A stretch of DNA of 19,738 nt from JBBQSU01 sp038234815 (GTDB lineage: Bacteria > Planctomycetota > Phycisphaerae > Tepidisphaerales > Tepidisphaeraceae). Positions 1 through 7,063 of the stretch are shown here, one piece after another. The first letter of the stretch is position 1. Each line of letters opens with the position of its first letter. The notes beneath the pieces were generated by a model. It ran no database searches. It worked only from the letters and a program-made list of their open reading frames with translations, and was not told where the DNA came from. The position numbers and the translations under genes were made by a program. The DNA lies in assembly GCA_038234815.1 (NCBI GenBank), contig JBBQSU010000063.1:1-19738 (forward strand), written 5' to 3'.

Positions 1-80
1 CGGGCGGGCTTGGTCGCGGGGGCGGATGATTGGCAGTGGCAGGGGGAGGTGCATCGGTTGCGATGGTGAATGACATGCGC

Positions 81-583
81 TGGAGGGCGTCACTCTGTGA
101 CGCCGTTCCGATTCGCGGCGGCAGGGACTGCCGCCCTCCAATGTGGGGTGTGGCGTCGCATGGGACGCGCTGGAGGACGTCACTCTGTGACGCCGTGCCT
201 ATTCCGGCGGCAAGGACTGCCGCCCTCCAAGGCGCGCCGGGCGGGAACGTTGGTCCCGCGGCGGCAGGGACTGCCGCCCTCCAGGGCGCGCCGGGGAGGG
301 ACGTTGGCCCCGTGGCGGCAGGGACTGCCGCCCTCCAGGGCGGTGTGTGGCGTCGTATGGAACACGCGCTGGAGGGCGTCACTCTGTGACGCCGCGGGCG
401 GGACGGCGTTTCCCGCGGCGGCAGGGACTGCCGCCCTCCAGGGTGGTGTGAGGCGTCGCGTGGGACGCGCTGGAGGGCGTCACTCCGTGACGCCGTGCCG
501 ATACCGGCGGCGGGGACTGCCGCCCTCCAAGGTGCGCCGGGCGGGACGGCGCTTCCTGCGGCGGCAGGGACTGTTGCTCTCCA
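81..583. repeat. Array of REP-like palindromes with GGAG foot (two covarying families, opposite orientations)
   Basis: Eleven copies of a unit of about 25 bp built as TGGAG, an 8-bp stem, a 3-nt loop and the closing stem. The F family reads on the + strand (units at 81-105, 171-195, 370-394, 471-495) with hairpin GGCGTCACTCTGTGACGCC. The R family reads on the - strand (116-140, 205-229, 259-283, 313-337, 416-440, 505-529, and a degenerate copy at 559-583) with hairpin GGCGGCAGTCCCTGCCGCC. The two stems differ at two base pairs, T-A to G-C and C-G to G-C, each changed on both arms, so folding is preserved. F and R units face each other as pairs (81-140, 171-229, 370-440, 471-529); extra R units lie 54 bp apart. 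A GGAG or GTAG tetranucleotide at the hairpin foot is a hallmark of REP elements mobilised by RAYT (TnpA-REP) Y1 transposases, and inverted pairs resemble BIMEs. No RAYT gene is in the window. Assignment as REP is by structure only. Confidence 0.8.
153..559. repeat. Secondary GC-rich hairpins interleaved with the REP-like units
   Basis: The spacers between REP-like units are themselves palindromic and recur. One type has the form GCGGGA-N7-TCCCGC: 241-259, 398-416, and 541-559 with one wobble pair. A weaker relative lies near 290-312. The other type has the form GCGTC-N6-GACGC: about 153-168 and 453-469, with a degraded copy near 350-367. Almost every base between 81 and 583 is therefore in some stem-loop. 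Because spacers recur with the units, the array probably grew by duplication of longer segments (about 54 bp and about 90-100 bp) and not only by single-unit insertion. The duplication model is inference; the hairpins are read directly. Confidence 0.65.
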
Positions 584-640
584 GGCGCGTGCGGCAATTG
601 TGGGCCTTGCCGCGACGCCTCGCGGGCTGCGTCACCGTTG

Positions 641-689
641 GAAAAAAGAACGCCGAGGGACGCGATTCAGTCGTGCGTCCACTCGGCGT
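641..689 (-). terminator. Rho-independent terminator of the sigma factor gene
   Basis: On the - strand a long stem is formed by ACGCCGAG (682-689 read in reverse complement) and GGACGC, closing with GCGTCC and CTCGGCGT around an 11-nt loop (664-674), with one bulged base at 681. It is followed directly by TTCTTTTTTCC (complement of 641-650). Stem length, GC content and the T-run are those of a classical intrinsic terminator. It lies about 40 nt past the stop codon of the leftward sigma factor gene and separates it from the repeat array. Confidence 0.82.
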
Positions 690-698
690 GGTTTGGGT

Positions 699-715
699 CC
701 GGCCGGCTTGGCCGG
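699..715. other. Perfect short GC hairpin downstream of sigma factor stop
   Basis: CCGGCC-GGCTT-GGCCGG forms a 6-bp perfect stem with a 5-nt loop. It lies between the sigma factor stop codon (731-733) and the main terminator. There is no T-run, so it could be an RNA 3'-end stabiliser, a chance GC palindrome or an accessory terminator stem. Confidence 0.35.
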
Positions 716-730
716 GGCTTACCAAAATTG

Positions 731-1690
731 TCAGGCGTTGGCCGGTTCTTCGACCGCCGGGCGCGGGTCGTGCCGCAGCACGCCGTCTTCCATCACCGTG
801 CGGATTTTGGCCAAGGCTTTGTTCTGAATCTGTCGAACCCGTTCCTTGGTCACGCCGATGATCTGACCGACTTCCTCAAGTGTGAGCGGGCTTTCGTCGG
901 CCTGCTGCCAGTTGAAGCGCCGGCGGATCACCGTCTGTTCGACATTGCTCAGCTCCGCCAGGTTGCGATCAACGATCTGGCGCAGTTCATCGGTCAGGTC
1001 GTCCTGCACGGCATCACGCCGGCGGTCGGCCCAGTCGGACTTTTCATAATCCGGCTCGAATTCGACCGGGAAACGCGTGCGATACTTGCTCGCCTTCATC
1101 GACGTACGGCTGAAGGCTTTGAGAATCGCGCGGCAGGCGTAAGTGCTGAATTTGAATCCGCGGTCGATATCAAACTTCTCGATCGCCCGCAGCAGGGCCA
1201 TATTGCCCTCGGACACAACCTCGGCGAAGTCGACATCACCGAGACGCGTGCGCTTGGCCATGGCCAGCACCAGCGCCAGGTTGGTCCGCACGAGGTATTC
1301 CCGGAAATGCTCGAATCGCTCGTGCCAAAGGACAAATTCCTCGGCCAGCGCCTTGGTCAGGGGTTCCTTCTTGAGCTTCTTTTGCAGCAGTTGGAGGCGA
1401 CGTTTGGCGTAGTTATAGCGAAGGAACGTGAGACGCTCCTCGTCGCCTTTCATAAGCTGCGGGGCACCCGCGGTGGCGGGCAGTTCTTCGTCCCGCGTAG
1501 GCTGATACCAACTGGTCAGCGGAAGCGCCTGAGAATCAGCCTCCTCGCTAATCAGCATCTGTTCGGTGCTCCTTTTGGCGAACAGGGGGTTGTCCATGTA
1601 ATCGAAGTTTTCCAGCAAGAGCGCCTCTACCTTCGCCCGGAGGGGCCGGGGAACGTAGTTGCGTGGCATGGTTTTGAACATTGTGGCCAT
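731..1690 (-). CDS. Sigma-70 family RNA polymerase sigma factor (domains 2 and 4, no clear domain 3)
   Basis: Predicted 319-aa sigma factor that would recruit RNA polymerase to promoters. The N-terminal 100 residues hold a DYMDNPLF segment (about 31-38), weakly like region 1.2. Region 2 spans about 131-196 with NLALVLAMAKR, the core-binding stretch DFAEVVSEGNMALLRAIEKF and the -10-recognition stretch GFKFSTYACRAILKAFSR. Region 4 spans about 240-298, with the helix-turn-helix LTLEEVGQIIGVTKERVRQI. Only about 50 residues, rich in charge, join regions 2 and 4, so a full region 3 appears absent. The GNMALLRAIEKFD and VTKERVRQI motifs are those of group 1-3 sigmas, not ECF sigmas. I chose the ATG at 1690 because GGAGG lies 5 nt upstream; the ATG at 1702 overlaps that Shine-Dalgarno. 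The gene has its own terminator and is divergent from nadD. Which regulon it serves cannot be read from the sequence. Confidence 0.9.
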   Translation of the reverse strand: MATMFKTMPRNYVPRPLRAKVEALLLENFDYMDNPLFAKRSTEQMLISEEADSQALPLTSWYQPTRDEELPATAGAPQLMKGDEERLTFLRYNYAKRRLQLLQKKLKKEPLTKALAEEFVLWHERFEHFREYLVRTNLALVLAMAKRTRLGDVDFAEVVSEGNMALLRAIEKFDIDRGFKFSTYACRAILKAFSRTSMKASKYRTRFPVEFEPDYEKSDWADRRRDAVQDDLTDELRQIVDRNLAELSNVEQTVIRRRFNWQQADESPLTLEEVGQIIGVTKERVRQIQNKALAKIRTVMEDGVLRHDPRPAVEEPANA

Positions 1691-1767
1691 CAGAACCTCC
1701 ATCTTCTACTATGAGACACAAGGTGCCGGAGGGCATTCCCACAACACCTGTCCGATTTCGCGCCCGT

Positions 1768-1773
1768 ATTATA
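1768..1773 (-). promoter_or_regulatory. Possible -10 box (TATAAT) for the sigma factor gene
   Basis: The reverse strand reads a perfect TATAAT about 78 nt upstream of the sigma factor start, in an AT-rich divergent region (1703-1955). No convincing TTGACA-like -35 sits 16-18 nt upstream of it. On the + strand of the same region, TTGTCC (1836-1841) and GATAAT (1861-1866) could serve nadD, but the 19-nt spacing is long. Both are tentative. Confidence 0.35.
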
Positions 1774-1955
1774 CTCCATTGAACCCGTACCCCGTAGATA
1801 CTATTTCATTAAATCCGTCTCATGTTCCTAAATGTTTGTCCTTACGGCTATTAGGGATACGATAATTTCTTAGAAACATGGAAAGAGCTAAAAGCGTCTT
1901 ATTCTAAACACACTGGCTGACGGTATAAGCATCCGAACATTGCCCGAAAGTTGCG

Positions 1956-2555
1956 ATGAAAACCGGCGAAAGGACGCTCTATTTTGGCGGGAGTTTTAAC
2001 CCCATCCACCTGGGGCATCTTGGCTGCGCCCAAGCGGTGGCCCGGGCGCGCCATTTCGAGCAAGTGGTGTTGATTCCGACGGCCCAGCCGCCCCACAAGC
2101 CGGGGGATACTTCGCTGGCCCCGGGGCCGGATCGCCTGGCCTTATGCCGGCTGGCGGTCGAAGGCAATGCATTGTTTTGCGTCGATGACCGGGAATTCCA
2201 TCGGCCCGGACCCAGCTACACCCTCACGACCGCCCGCGAGCTTCGATCCGAGGGGGCTGGTCCTGTCAACTGGCTCATCGGTGCCGACATGCTGCGTATC
2301 CTTCCTCAGTGGCATCAAGCCGAAGCCCTGGTGGCGGAGGTGAATTTCGTCATCCTGGCCCGTCCGGGTTGGGCGTTTGACTGGCAAACCCTGCCCGAGC
2401 CATTTCGATCGCTCCAAGCGCACGTGGTGCAAGCCCCGCTCATCGACATCTCCGCGACCGACATCCGCAGGCGCGTCAGGCAGTCCCTGCCGATTGACGC
2501 GCTCGTCCCTGCGGCCGTCGCCGAATACATCGCCCGGCACGGGCTGTATCGCTAA
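1956..2555 (+). CDS. nadD: Nicotinate-nucleotide adenylyltransferase
   Basis: NadD transfers AMP from ATP to nicotinate mononucleotide, giving deamido-NAD, the penultimate step of NAD synthesis in the cytoplasm. The 199-aa protein has the nucleotidyltransferase signature GGSFNPIHLGH (residues 11-21), PPHK (45-48), RPGPSYTLTT (83-92), GADML (109-113) and the C-terminal ISATDIR (165-171), all typical of NadD. Length is normal for the family. The ATG at 1956 is preceded only by a weak GAAAG-like Shine-Dalgarno, but it places the signature at the usual distance from the N-terminus. It is the first gene of a rightward group, 111 nt ahead of waaA; co-transcription is possible but not shown. Confidence 0.95.
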   Translation: MKTGERTLYFGGSFNPIHLGHLGCAQAVARARHFEQVVLIPTAQPPHKPGDTSLAPGPDRLALCRLAVEGNALFCVDDREFHRPGPSYTLTTARELRSEGAGPVNWLIGADMLRILPQWHQAEALVAEVNFVILARPGWAFDWQTLPEPFRSLQAHVVQAPLIDISATDIRRRVRQSLPIDALVPAAVAEYIARHGLYR

Positions 2556-2666
2556 GGCGGAACAGCGCCGCGCGTCTCATAACGCAAAATCCCCGTTGAA
2601 ATAGCAGTTGCTGCTTCACGTTTTGTGCGCCTTGCGGTAGAACGACTGGTTAGGACACGACCGCTT

Positions 2667-4001
2667 ATGCCCAACCTCTATGACATGGCCTACTGGACCG
2701 GCGTGGGGATCTCGTCGCCGGTTTGGGCGATGCGCGCTAAATCGCGCAAGAAGGTGTTGAGCGCGCTCAACCAGCGGATGGGTCGCGTGAAGATGCGCCC
2801 GGGCAACAACCCTGCGGTGTTGATTCATGCCGTCAGCCTTGGCGAGGTGAACGCCACCCAATCGCTGGTTCGAATGCTTCAGACCGGTCGCCGCGATCTG
2901 CAGTTGATCCTCTCCACCACCACCGAAACCGGTTACGCGCAAGCGATCCGACTTTTTCCCCACGACTCGGGCGTGACCGTCATCCGTTTTCCGCTCGATT
3001 TTTCGTCTGCGGTGCGGCAGGTGCTGGTGCAGCTTCGGCCCACCGTTGTGGTGCTGATGGAACTGGAGCTTTGGCCGAACTTTATGAAGCTTTGCGCCGA
3101 GCGCAGCGTGCCGGTGGTACTGGTGAATGGCCGGCTGACCAGGCCCAGCTATCGCAAGTATCGCCTGGGTGGCTCGCTGGTGAAGCGGATGTTTTCCCGC
3201 CTCAGCGCAACCTGTGTGCAGGACGAGGTGTACGCCGAGCGGTTCGGTAAGCTGGGCGCGCCGAACGTGAGCGTGACCGGCACGATGAAATTCGACACCG
3301 CGCAGCTCACCGATCGCGTGTCTGGCACTGCCGAACTGGCGCGTGAAGTGGGCCTCAGCCCGCAGGAAGAGCGCATCTGGGTGGCCGGATCGACCGGCCC
3401 CGGCGAAGAAGAAATCATCCTACGCGAATATCGCCAGCTTCTGGCCAAGGGCGCGCACAACCTGCGCCTGGTGTTGGTTCCACGACACCCGGATCGTTTC
3501 GATGCCGTCGAGGAACTGATCCGCCAGCACAAGCTGTTGCCCATCCGTCGCTCGGCGCCGCGCGGGCTGGGCTTGGACCATGCCATTCCGCCCGTGGTGC
3601 TGGGTGATACGCTGGGCGAGCTTAAGAAATTTTACGACCTGGCCGACGTGGTTTTCGTCGGCCGCAGCCTGGTGGATTTAGGGAGCAAGCAGAACGGCAG
3701 CGATATGATCGAGGCCGCGGCGCTGGGCAAGGCGGTCATCGTCGGCCCGTTCACGCAGAACTTTGCCGAGGCGATGAAGAAGTTTAGAGAGGCCGCGGCG
3801 ATCATTGAAGTCCGCGACGGCGCCGAACTTTCGGCGCAGGTGGTTTCGATCCTGCAAGACCCCAAGCGCTCGGCGGAACTGGGACAAAAGGCCCGGCAGG
3901 TGGTGGAACGCGAGCAAGGGGCCACGGCCCGGCACGCGCGCGTCATCCTGCAATATCTCCCGCCGGCCCTCGTCGAGCCGGAATTCTCTCCCGATATTTA
4001 G
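2667..4001 (+). CDS. waaA: 3-deoxy-D-manno-octulosonic acid (Kdo) transferase, GT30
   Basis: WaaA/KdtA adds Kdo from CMP-Kdo to lipid A precursor at the inner face of the cytoplasmic membrane, so the cell probably makes a Kdo-containing lipopolysaccharide. The 444-aa protein (from ATG 2667) has the GT30 N-terminal domain: HAVSLGE (54-60, including the expected catalytic Glu), STTTETG (83-89), ELELWPN (132-138), NGRLT (154-158) and GTMKFD (205-210). The C-terminal donor domain holds AGSTGPGEEE, LVPRHPDRF, LGDTLGELKKFY and VGRSL. The usual GGHNPLEPA donor motif is replaced by GSKQNGSDMIEAA (339-351), with the Glu kept. A GTG at 2625 would add 14 residues (RLAVERLV...) not typical of the family; ATG 2667 has an AGGA-like site upstream and starts with a short hydrophobic anchor-like segment. 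No intrinsic terminator follows. Confidence 0.92.
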   Translation: MPNLYDMAYWTGVGISSPVWAMRAKSRKKVLSALNQRMGRVKMRPGNNPAVLIHAVSLGEVNATQSLVRMLQTGRRDLQLILSTTTETGYAQAIRLFPHDSGVTVIRFPLDFSSAVRQVLVQLRPTVVVLMELELWPNFMKLCAERSVPVVLVNGRLTRPSYRKYRLGGSLVKRMFSRLSATCVQDEVYAERFGKLGAPNVSVTGTMKFDTAQLTDRVSGTAELAREVGLSPQEERIWVAGSTGPGEEEIILREYRQLLAKGAHNLRLVLVPRHPDRFDAVEELIRQHKLLPIRRSAPRGLGLDHAIPPVVLGDTLGELKKFYDLADVVFVGRSLVDLGSKQNGSDMIEAAALGKAVIVGPFTQNFAEAMKKFREAAAIIEVRDGAELSAQVVSILQDPKRSAELGQKARQVVEREQGATARHARVILQYLPPALVEPEFSPDI

Positions 4002-4045
4002 CCGATTCCACTGCTTTTGCCGGTGCGCCGCCTTCAACGCGCATG

Positions 4046-4051
4046 TATAAT
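4046..4051 (+). promoter_or_regulatory. Perfect -10 hexamer ahead of membrane protein gene
   Basis: TATAAT, preceded by ATG, lies 22 nt upstream of the ATG at 4074. A good -35 at 16-18 nt spacing is not visible (TTGCCG at 4017-4022 is 23 nt away). It suggests the membrane protein gene may have its own promoter with a short leader in addition to any read-through from waaA. Confidence 0.4.
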
Positions 4052-4073
4052 CCGCTCGTGGAGATACCCGGCT

Positions 4074-4841
4074 ATGACTGATTCCAGGATGCATGCGATT
4101 CCCGTAGCCTTGCCTGTTCAAGTGCTAGAATATTCTAGAGAGCGCGCGTCCGGGCTTGATCCCGTGGCGCTGGCGCATTTCCGGCGATACGCTCGGGCGT
4201 CGCTGGTTTCCACCATCTTTTCCGGACTGTGTGTCGGCGTCGCTTGTCTCTGGCTGACCGAACGCAATCTTGCGGTGAGCCTGCTGCACCTGGTAATTTT
4301 TTCGACAACCCTGGTCTTCGCCGCTATCGCCGGTCGGGCGCTGGTGCTGTCGGCGGTTTCGGCCCGCGTGCGGGCTTGTTATGTTCGGGGCATCTGGCTG
4401 GACTGGCTGGCCGCAGCCGGACTGATTCCACTGGCCGTGATGCCGATTTTGGCTCAAAGTCTGCCTCCTGACTGGTCAGACTTGTCCTCGCTCGCATGGT
4501 GGCCGGCGGGGGCTTATTTTCTCTTGACGGTCTCCGTCGGGCGACACGTTCTGCACTATCGACAGGTGACGATCCTATTGCGCGCCCTTGGCAATACCTA
4601 CATCGGCGAGCTGCGCTTCATCGGATGGATCAAGATGATCTTCGAAGGCGTCTGGCTGGGGGCCTGCACCTTTGTGCTGGCGAGTTTTGCCACTGGTTTT
4701 TTTGGCCCTTTTTTTGGACCAAACAACTTCAGTTTCTTCGCCGCATTTGTTGCGCTGCTGGGGTGCTATGGTTACGGCGCGCTTTGGGTGTGGTTGATCG
4801 TCCGACACGCACTGCTGGTGGCCAGACTCCGGCGCGCCTGA
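4074..4841 (+). CDS. Hypothetical polytopic membrane protein
   Basis: A 255-aa protein that I do not recognise. After about 40 polar N-terminal residues there are roughly six hydrophobic segments (approximate residues 43-61, 68-90, 108-127, 140-157, 190-210 and 219-245), separated by short Arg-rich loops, so it is probably an inner-membrane protein. A Phe/Gly-rich stretch (GFFGPFFGPNNFSFF, about 208-222) links the last two segments. No enzyme or transporter signature is visible. The ATG at 4074 (MTDSRMHAIP) is chosen over an in-frame TTG at 4017; a GGAG lies about 10 nt upstream. It ends only 14 nt from the convergent methyltransferase gene, with no terminator between them. Function unknown. 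Confidence 0.75.
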   Translation: MTDSRMHAIPVALPVQVLEYSRERASGLDPVALAHFRRYARASLVSTIFSGLCVGVACLWLTERNLAVSLLHLVIFSTTLVFAAIAGRALVLSAVSARVRACYVRGIWLDWLAAAGLIPLAVMPILAQSLPPDWSDLSSLAWWPAGAYFLLTVSVGRHVLHYRQVTILLRALGNTYIGELRFIGWIKMIFEGVWLGACTFVLASFATGFFGPFFGPNNFSFFAAFVALLGCYGYGALWVWLIVRHALLVARLRRA

Positions 4842-4855
4842 CCGTGAGCGTTCCT

Positions 4856-6028
4856 TCACAGCACTTCAAATCCGCAGGTCAATCCCAACGCGCGAAGCTG
4901 CCTCTCGATTTCCGGCGCGAACGTAGAATTCGTGGCGATTACCACGTCTGGCTTATACGTCTTTAAGAATTCCGGCGACACCACCTGCTGGCCAGTGAGC
5001 GGAAGGAATTTGCCCTGTCGGTTCGGGTTGATATCCACGACATAGGGCATCTGCGTAAACGGCACTTTAAAAAAAGTGCAGAAGCTGATGGCCCGCGCGC
5101 CGGCACCCCACAGCACAACCTTCCGGCCCGTTTCGGTCATCTGCGCCAGACGACCTCGCCAGTGGGAAAGTCGCTCGTCGAACGCCTTTGGAAACGCATC
5201 GACGTATCGCCGCATCTGGTCGATCACGGGTTGTGTGGCACCGGCATCGCCGAGGGAACTGGCAGCACGCGAGGCTTCAATCCCCTGGGTTTGCGCGCCG
5301 AAGACATTGCGAACCTGCACCACGTCGAATTGCGCCCGGGCAAACGCCAGGCGCAACGACGCGCTACTGTAAAAACAGCCGTGTTCGTAAACCAGGTTCC
5401 AGACGGTGAGGTCGCGCACGATGTCCAGGGCATCGGGGACTTCAACGAACACCACCGCCGACGCATGGGCCAAGCCGTGGCGAATGGTTTTTAGAAGCGG
5501 ATAGGGGTTCTGAAAGTATTGCAGCGCGCTTCGAACCACGATCAGGTCCGCCGGGGCAGCGGCCGCAACGGGGTCATAGAGCGCCCGGTGAACGGTGATG
5601 CGCGCGTCTTCCCTGGCCAAGGCGACGAACGACGGATCGAACCCCACCCCGCGGGCCATACCGGCGTCCACCAGCATCTGCAAAAACTCCCCCTTGCCGC
5701 AGGCGATTTCGAGCGCTGTCTTTCCCTGCAAATGGTGATCGGCGACGAGCTGCCGCGCGGTTTGGCGGCAGGAGTCGGCATACATGTTCGAATGAAACAG
5801 GGAGATGTCGTATCCCGTGTTGAAGGGGATTTTCGACAGGTCGAACGCGCGATTGAAGACGTGTCCGCAGGTGTCACAAAAGCAGTGTTCGAGCCGGCCG
5901 GTGGGAGCGGCAAGCGCTTCCTCGGGCGTGGCGAGCAGCGAGCCTTCGTGTACGGGCACCGGATCCCATTTGAAAAACAGCCGGGCCGGCGAGGCGCACA
6001 GCGGACAAGCGGTGTTGGCTGATGCCAT
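4856..6028 (-). CDS. Zinc-ribbon class I SAM-dependent methyltransferase (sugar C-methyltransferase-like)
   Basis: A 390-aa protein in three parts. The N-terminus carries CPLC (C8, C11) and CDTC (C51, C54), a zinc-binding pattern like Methyltransf_13. The middle is a Rossmann methyltransferase with motif I ALEIACGKGEF (105-115), the acidic GFDPS segment and the YEHGCFYS stretch (214-221). The C-terminal domain has LWGAGARA (306-313) followed by VDINPNRQGKFLP, like Methyltransf_14. This three-part layout is known from NDP-sugar C-methyltransferases of the TylC3 type, so a deoxysugar in a surface polysaccharide or a secondary metabolite is a plausible substrate, but no sugar-biosynthesis genes are adjacent. 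ATG 6028 is chosen because GAGG lies 6 nt upstream; a GTG at 6040 is less likely. It follows sucD by 84 nt on the same strand. Exact substrate unknown. Confidence 0.85.
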   Translation of the reverse strand: MASANTACPLCASPARLFFKWDPVPVHEGSLLATPEEALAAPTGRLEHCFCDTCGHVFNRAFDLSKIPFNTGYDISLFHSNMYADSCRQTARQLVADHHLQGKTALEIACGKGEFLQMLVDAGMARGVGFDPSFVALAREDARITVHRALYDPVAAAAPADLIVVRSALQYFQNPYPLLKTIRHGLAHASAVVFVEVPDALDIVRDLTVWNLVYEHGCFYSSASLRLAFARAQFDVVQVRNVFGAQTQGIEASRAASSLGDAGATQPVIDQMRRYVDAFPKAFDERLSHWRGRLAQMTETGRKVVLWGAGARAISFCTFFKVPFTQMPYVVDINPNRQGKFLPLTGQQVVSPEFLKTYKPDVVIATNSTFAPEIERQLRALGLTCGFEVL

Positions 6029-6075
6029 GAAGAACCTCACACGTCGGTTGGACGAGCCTGTTGGCGTCGCACGGG

Positions 6076-6091
6076 AACGATAAGGATCGTT
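6076..6091. other. Short perfect hairpin between sucD and the methyltransferase
   Basis: AACGAT-AAGG-ATCGTT forms a 6-bp stem with a 4-nt loop about 20 nt after the sucD stop on the - strand. There is no T-run. It could be a weak terminator, an RNA processing or stability element, or chance. Confidence 0.35.
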
Positions 6092-6112
6092 GCTATTGAA
6101 AATCGGGACGGT

Positions 6113-7012
6113 CTACATCCCCAACACTTTGGCCATGGTTTCGCCGATGGTCGCCGGCGACTGGCTGATTGCGATACCGGCGGCCGTGAGCGCCGCCAGC
6201 TTGGTTTCGGCCGAACCTTCACCCCCGCTGATGATCGCACCGGCGTGGCCCATGCGCCGTCCCGGGGGCGCGGTCCGGCCGGCGATGAATGCCACCATCG
6301 GCTTCTTCACGTTGGCTTTCACAAACGCGGCTGCCGCCTCTTCATCGCTGCCGCCGATCTCGCCAATGAGAATGATCCCGTCGGTTTCCGGGTCCTTATT
6401 GAACAGATCGATCGCTTCAATGAAGTTAAGCCCGCGAACCGGGTCCCCGCCGATGCCCACGCAAGTCGTCTGCCCGATCTGCCGCGAGCTGCATTGCCAG
6501 ACCGCTTCATAGGTGAGCGTGCCGGACCGAGAAATAATGCCAACTTTTTTTCGGCTCTTGGCGTCTTTGGCAGGCAGGTGAATATAGCCGGGCATGATGC
6601 CGATTTTGCACTCGCCGGGCGTGATGATACCGGGGCAGTTCGGGCCAATCAGCACGCTGGCGGGCTTGTCCTTCAGATAATGCTTGACCTTCACCATGTC
6701 CAGAACGGGGATGCCTTCGGTGATGGCGCAGATCACCCCAAGTCCCCCATCGGCGGCCTCCATGATGGCGTCGGCGGCGAACGGCGGGGGGACGAAGATC
6801 ATGGTCGCATTGGCGCCGGTGGCCTCCACCGCCTGTCGCACCGAATCAAAAATTGGCAGGCCGTTGACGTCTTTCTGCCCGCCCTTGCCCGGCGTCACCC
6901 CGCCCACCATCTTCGTTCCATACTCCAAGCACCCCTTGGTATGAAACGCCCCAGCCGAGCCGGTAATCCCCTGGCAGATGACTTTCGTGCTCTTGTTGAC
7001 GAGAATGCTCAT
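6113..7012 (-). CDS. sucD: Succinyl-CoA synthetase (ADP/GDP-forming) alpha subunit
   Basis: SucD is the alpha subunit of the TCA-cycle enzyme that interconverts succinyl-CoA and succinate with substrate-level phosphorylation. The 299-aa protein has the CoA-binding GITGSAG (15-21), GGVTPGKGG (37-45), IGPNCPGI (122-129), SRSGTLTYE (161-169) and the phosphohistidine motif GRRMGHAGAI (251-260, His256). Length and all motifs are normal. The ATG at 7012 has no obvious Shine-Dalgarno. The partner gene sucC is usually adjacent and upstream in bacteria, but here the upstream neighbour is a divergent pseudopilin-like gene only 51 nt away. The beta subunit must therefore be encoded elsewhere. The methyltransferase downstream is probably co-transcribed. 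Confidence 0.95.
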   Translation of the reverse strand: MSILVNKSTKVICQGITGSAGAFHTKGCLEYGTKMVGGVTPGKGGQKDVNGLPIFDSVRQAVEATGANATMIFVPPPFAADAIMEAADGGLGVICAITEGIPVLDMVKVKHYLKDKPASVLIGPNCPGIITPGECKIGIMPGYIHLPAKDAKSRKKVGIISRSGTLTYEAVWQCSSRQIGQTTCVGIGGDPVRGLNFIEAIDLFNKDPETDGIILIGEIGGSDEEAAAAFVKANVKKPMVAFIAGRTAPPGRRMGHAGAIISGGEGSAETKLAALTAAGIAISQSPATIGETMAKVLGM

Positions 7013-7063
7013 GATGACGGGAGATTAAAGCGGCGACGGGTGAGGGGCAAGAGCGGAGACACG

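Noticed and set aside
81..583. CRISPR array
   Set aside because: Repeats occur in both orientations, are self-palindromic, and their spacers are similar to one another and irregular in length. No cas genes are present.
30..861. Long overlapping open frames on both strands in the repeat array (for example 30-389 and 70-861 on +, 180-365 and 379-597 on -)
   Set aside because: They translate the GC-rich palindromes in all frames, giving repeated Arg/Pro/Gly/Ala peptides with no domain and no ribosome binding site. The DNA repeat explains them.
638..1714. 358-codon + strand frame over the sigma factor gene
   Set aside because: Shadow frame; the - strand reads a clear sigma-70 protein with regions 2 and 4.
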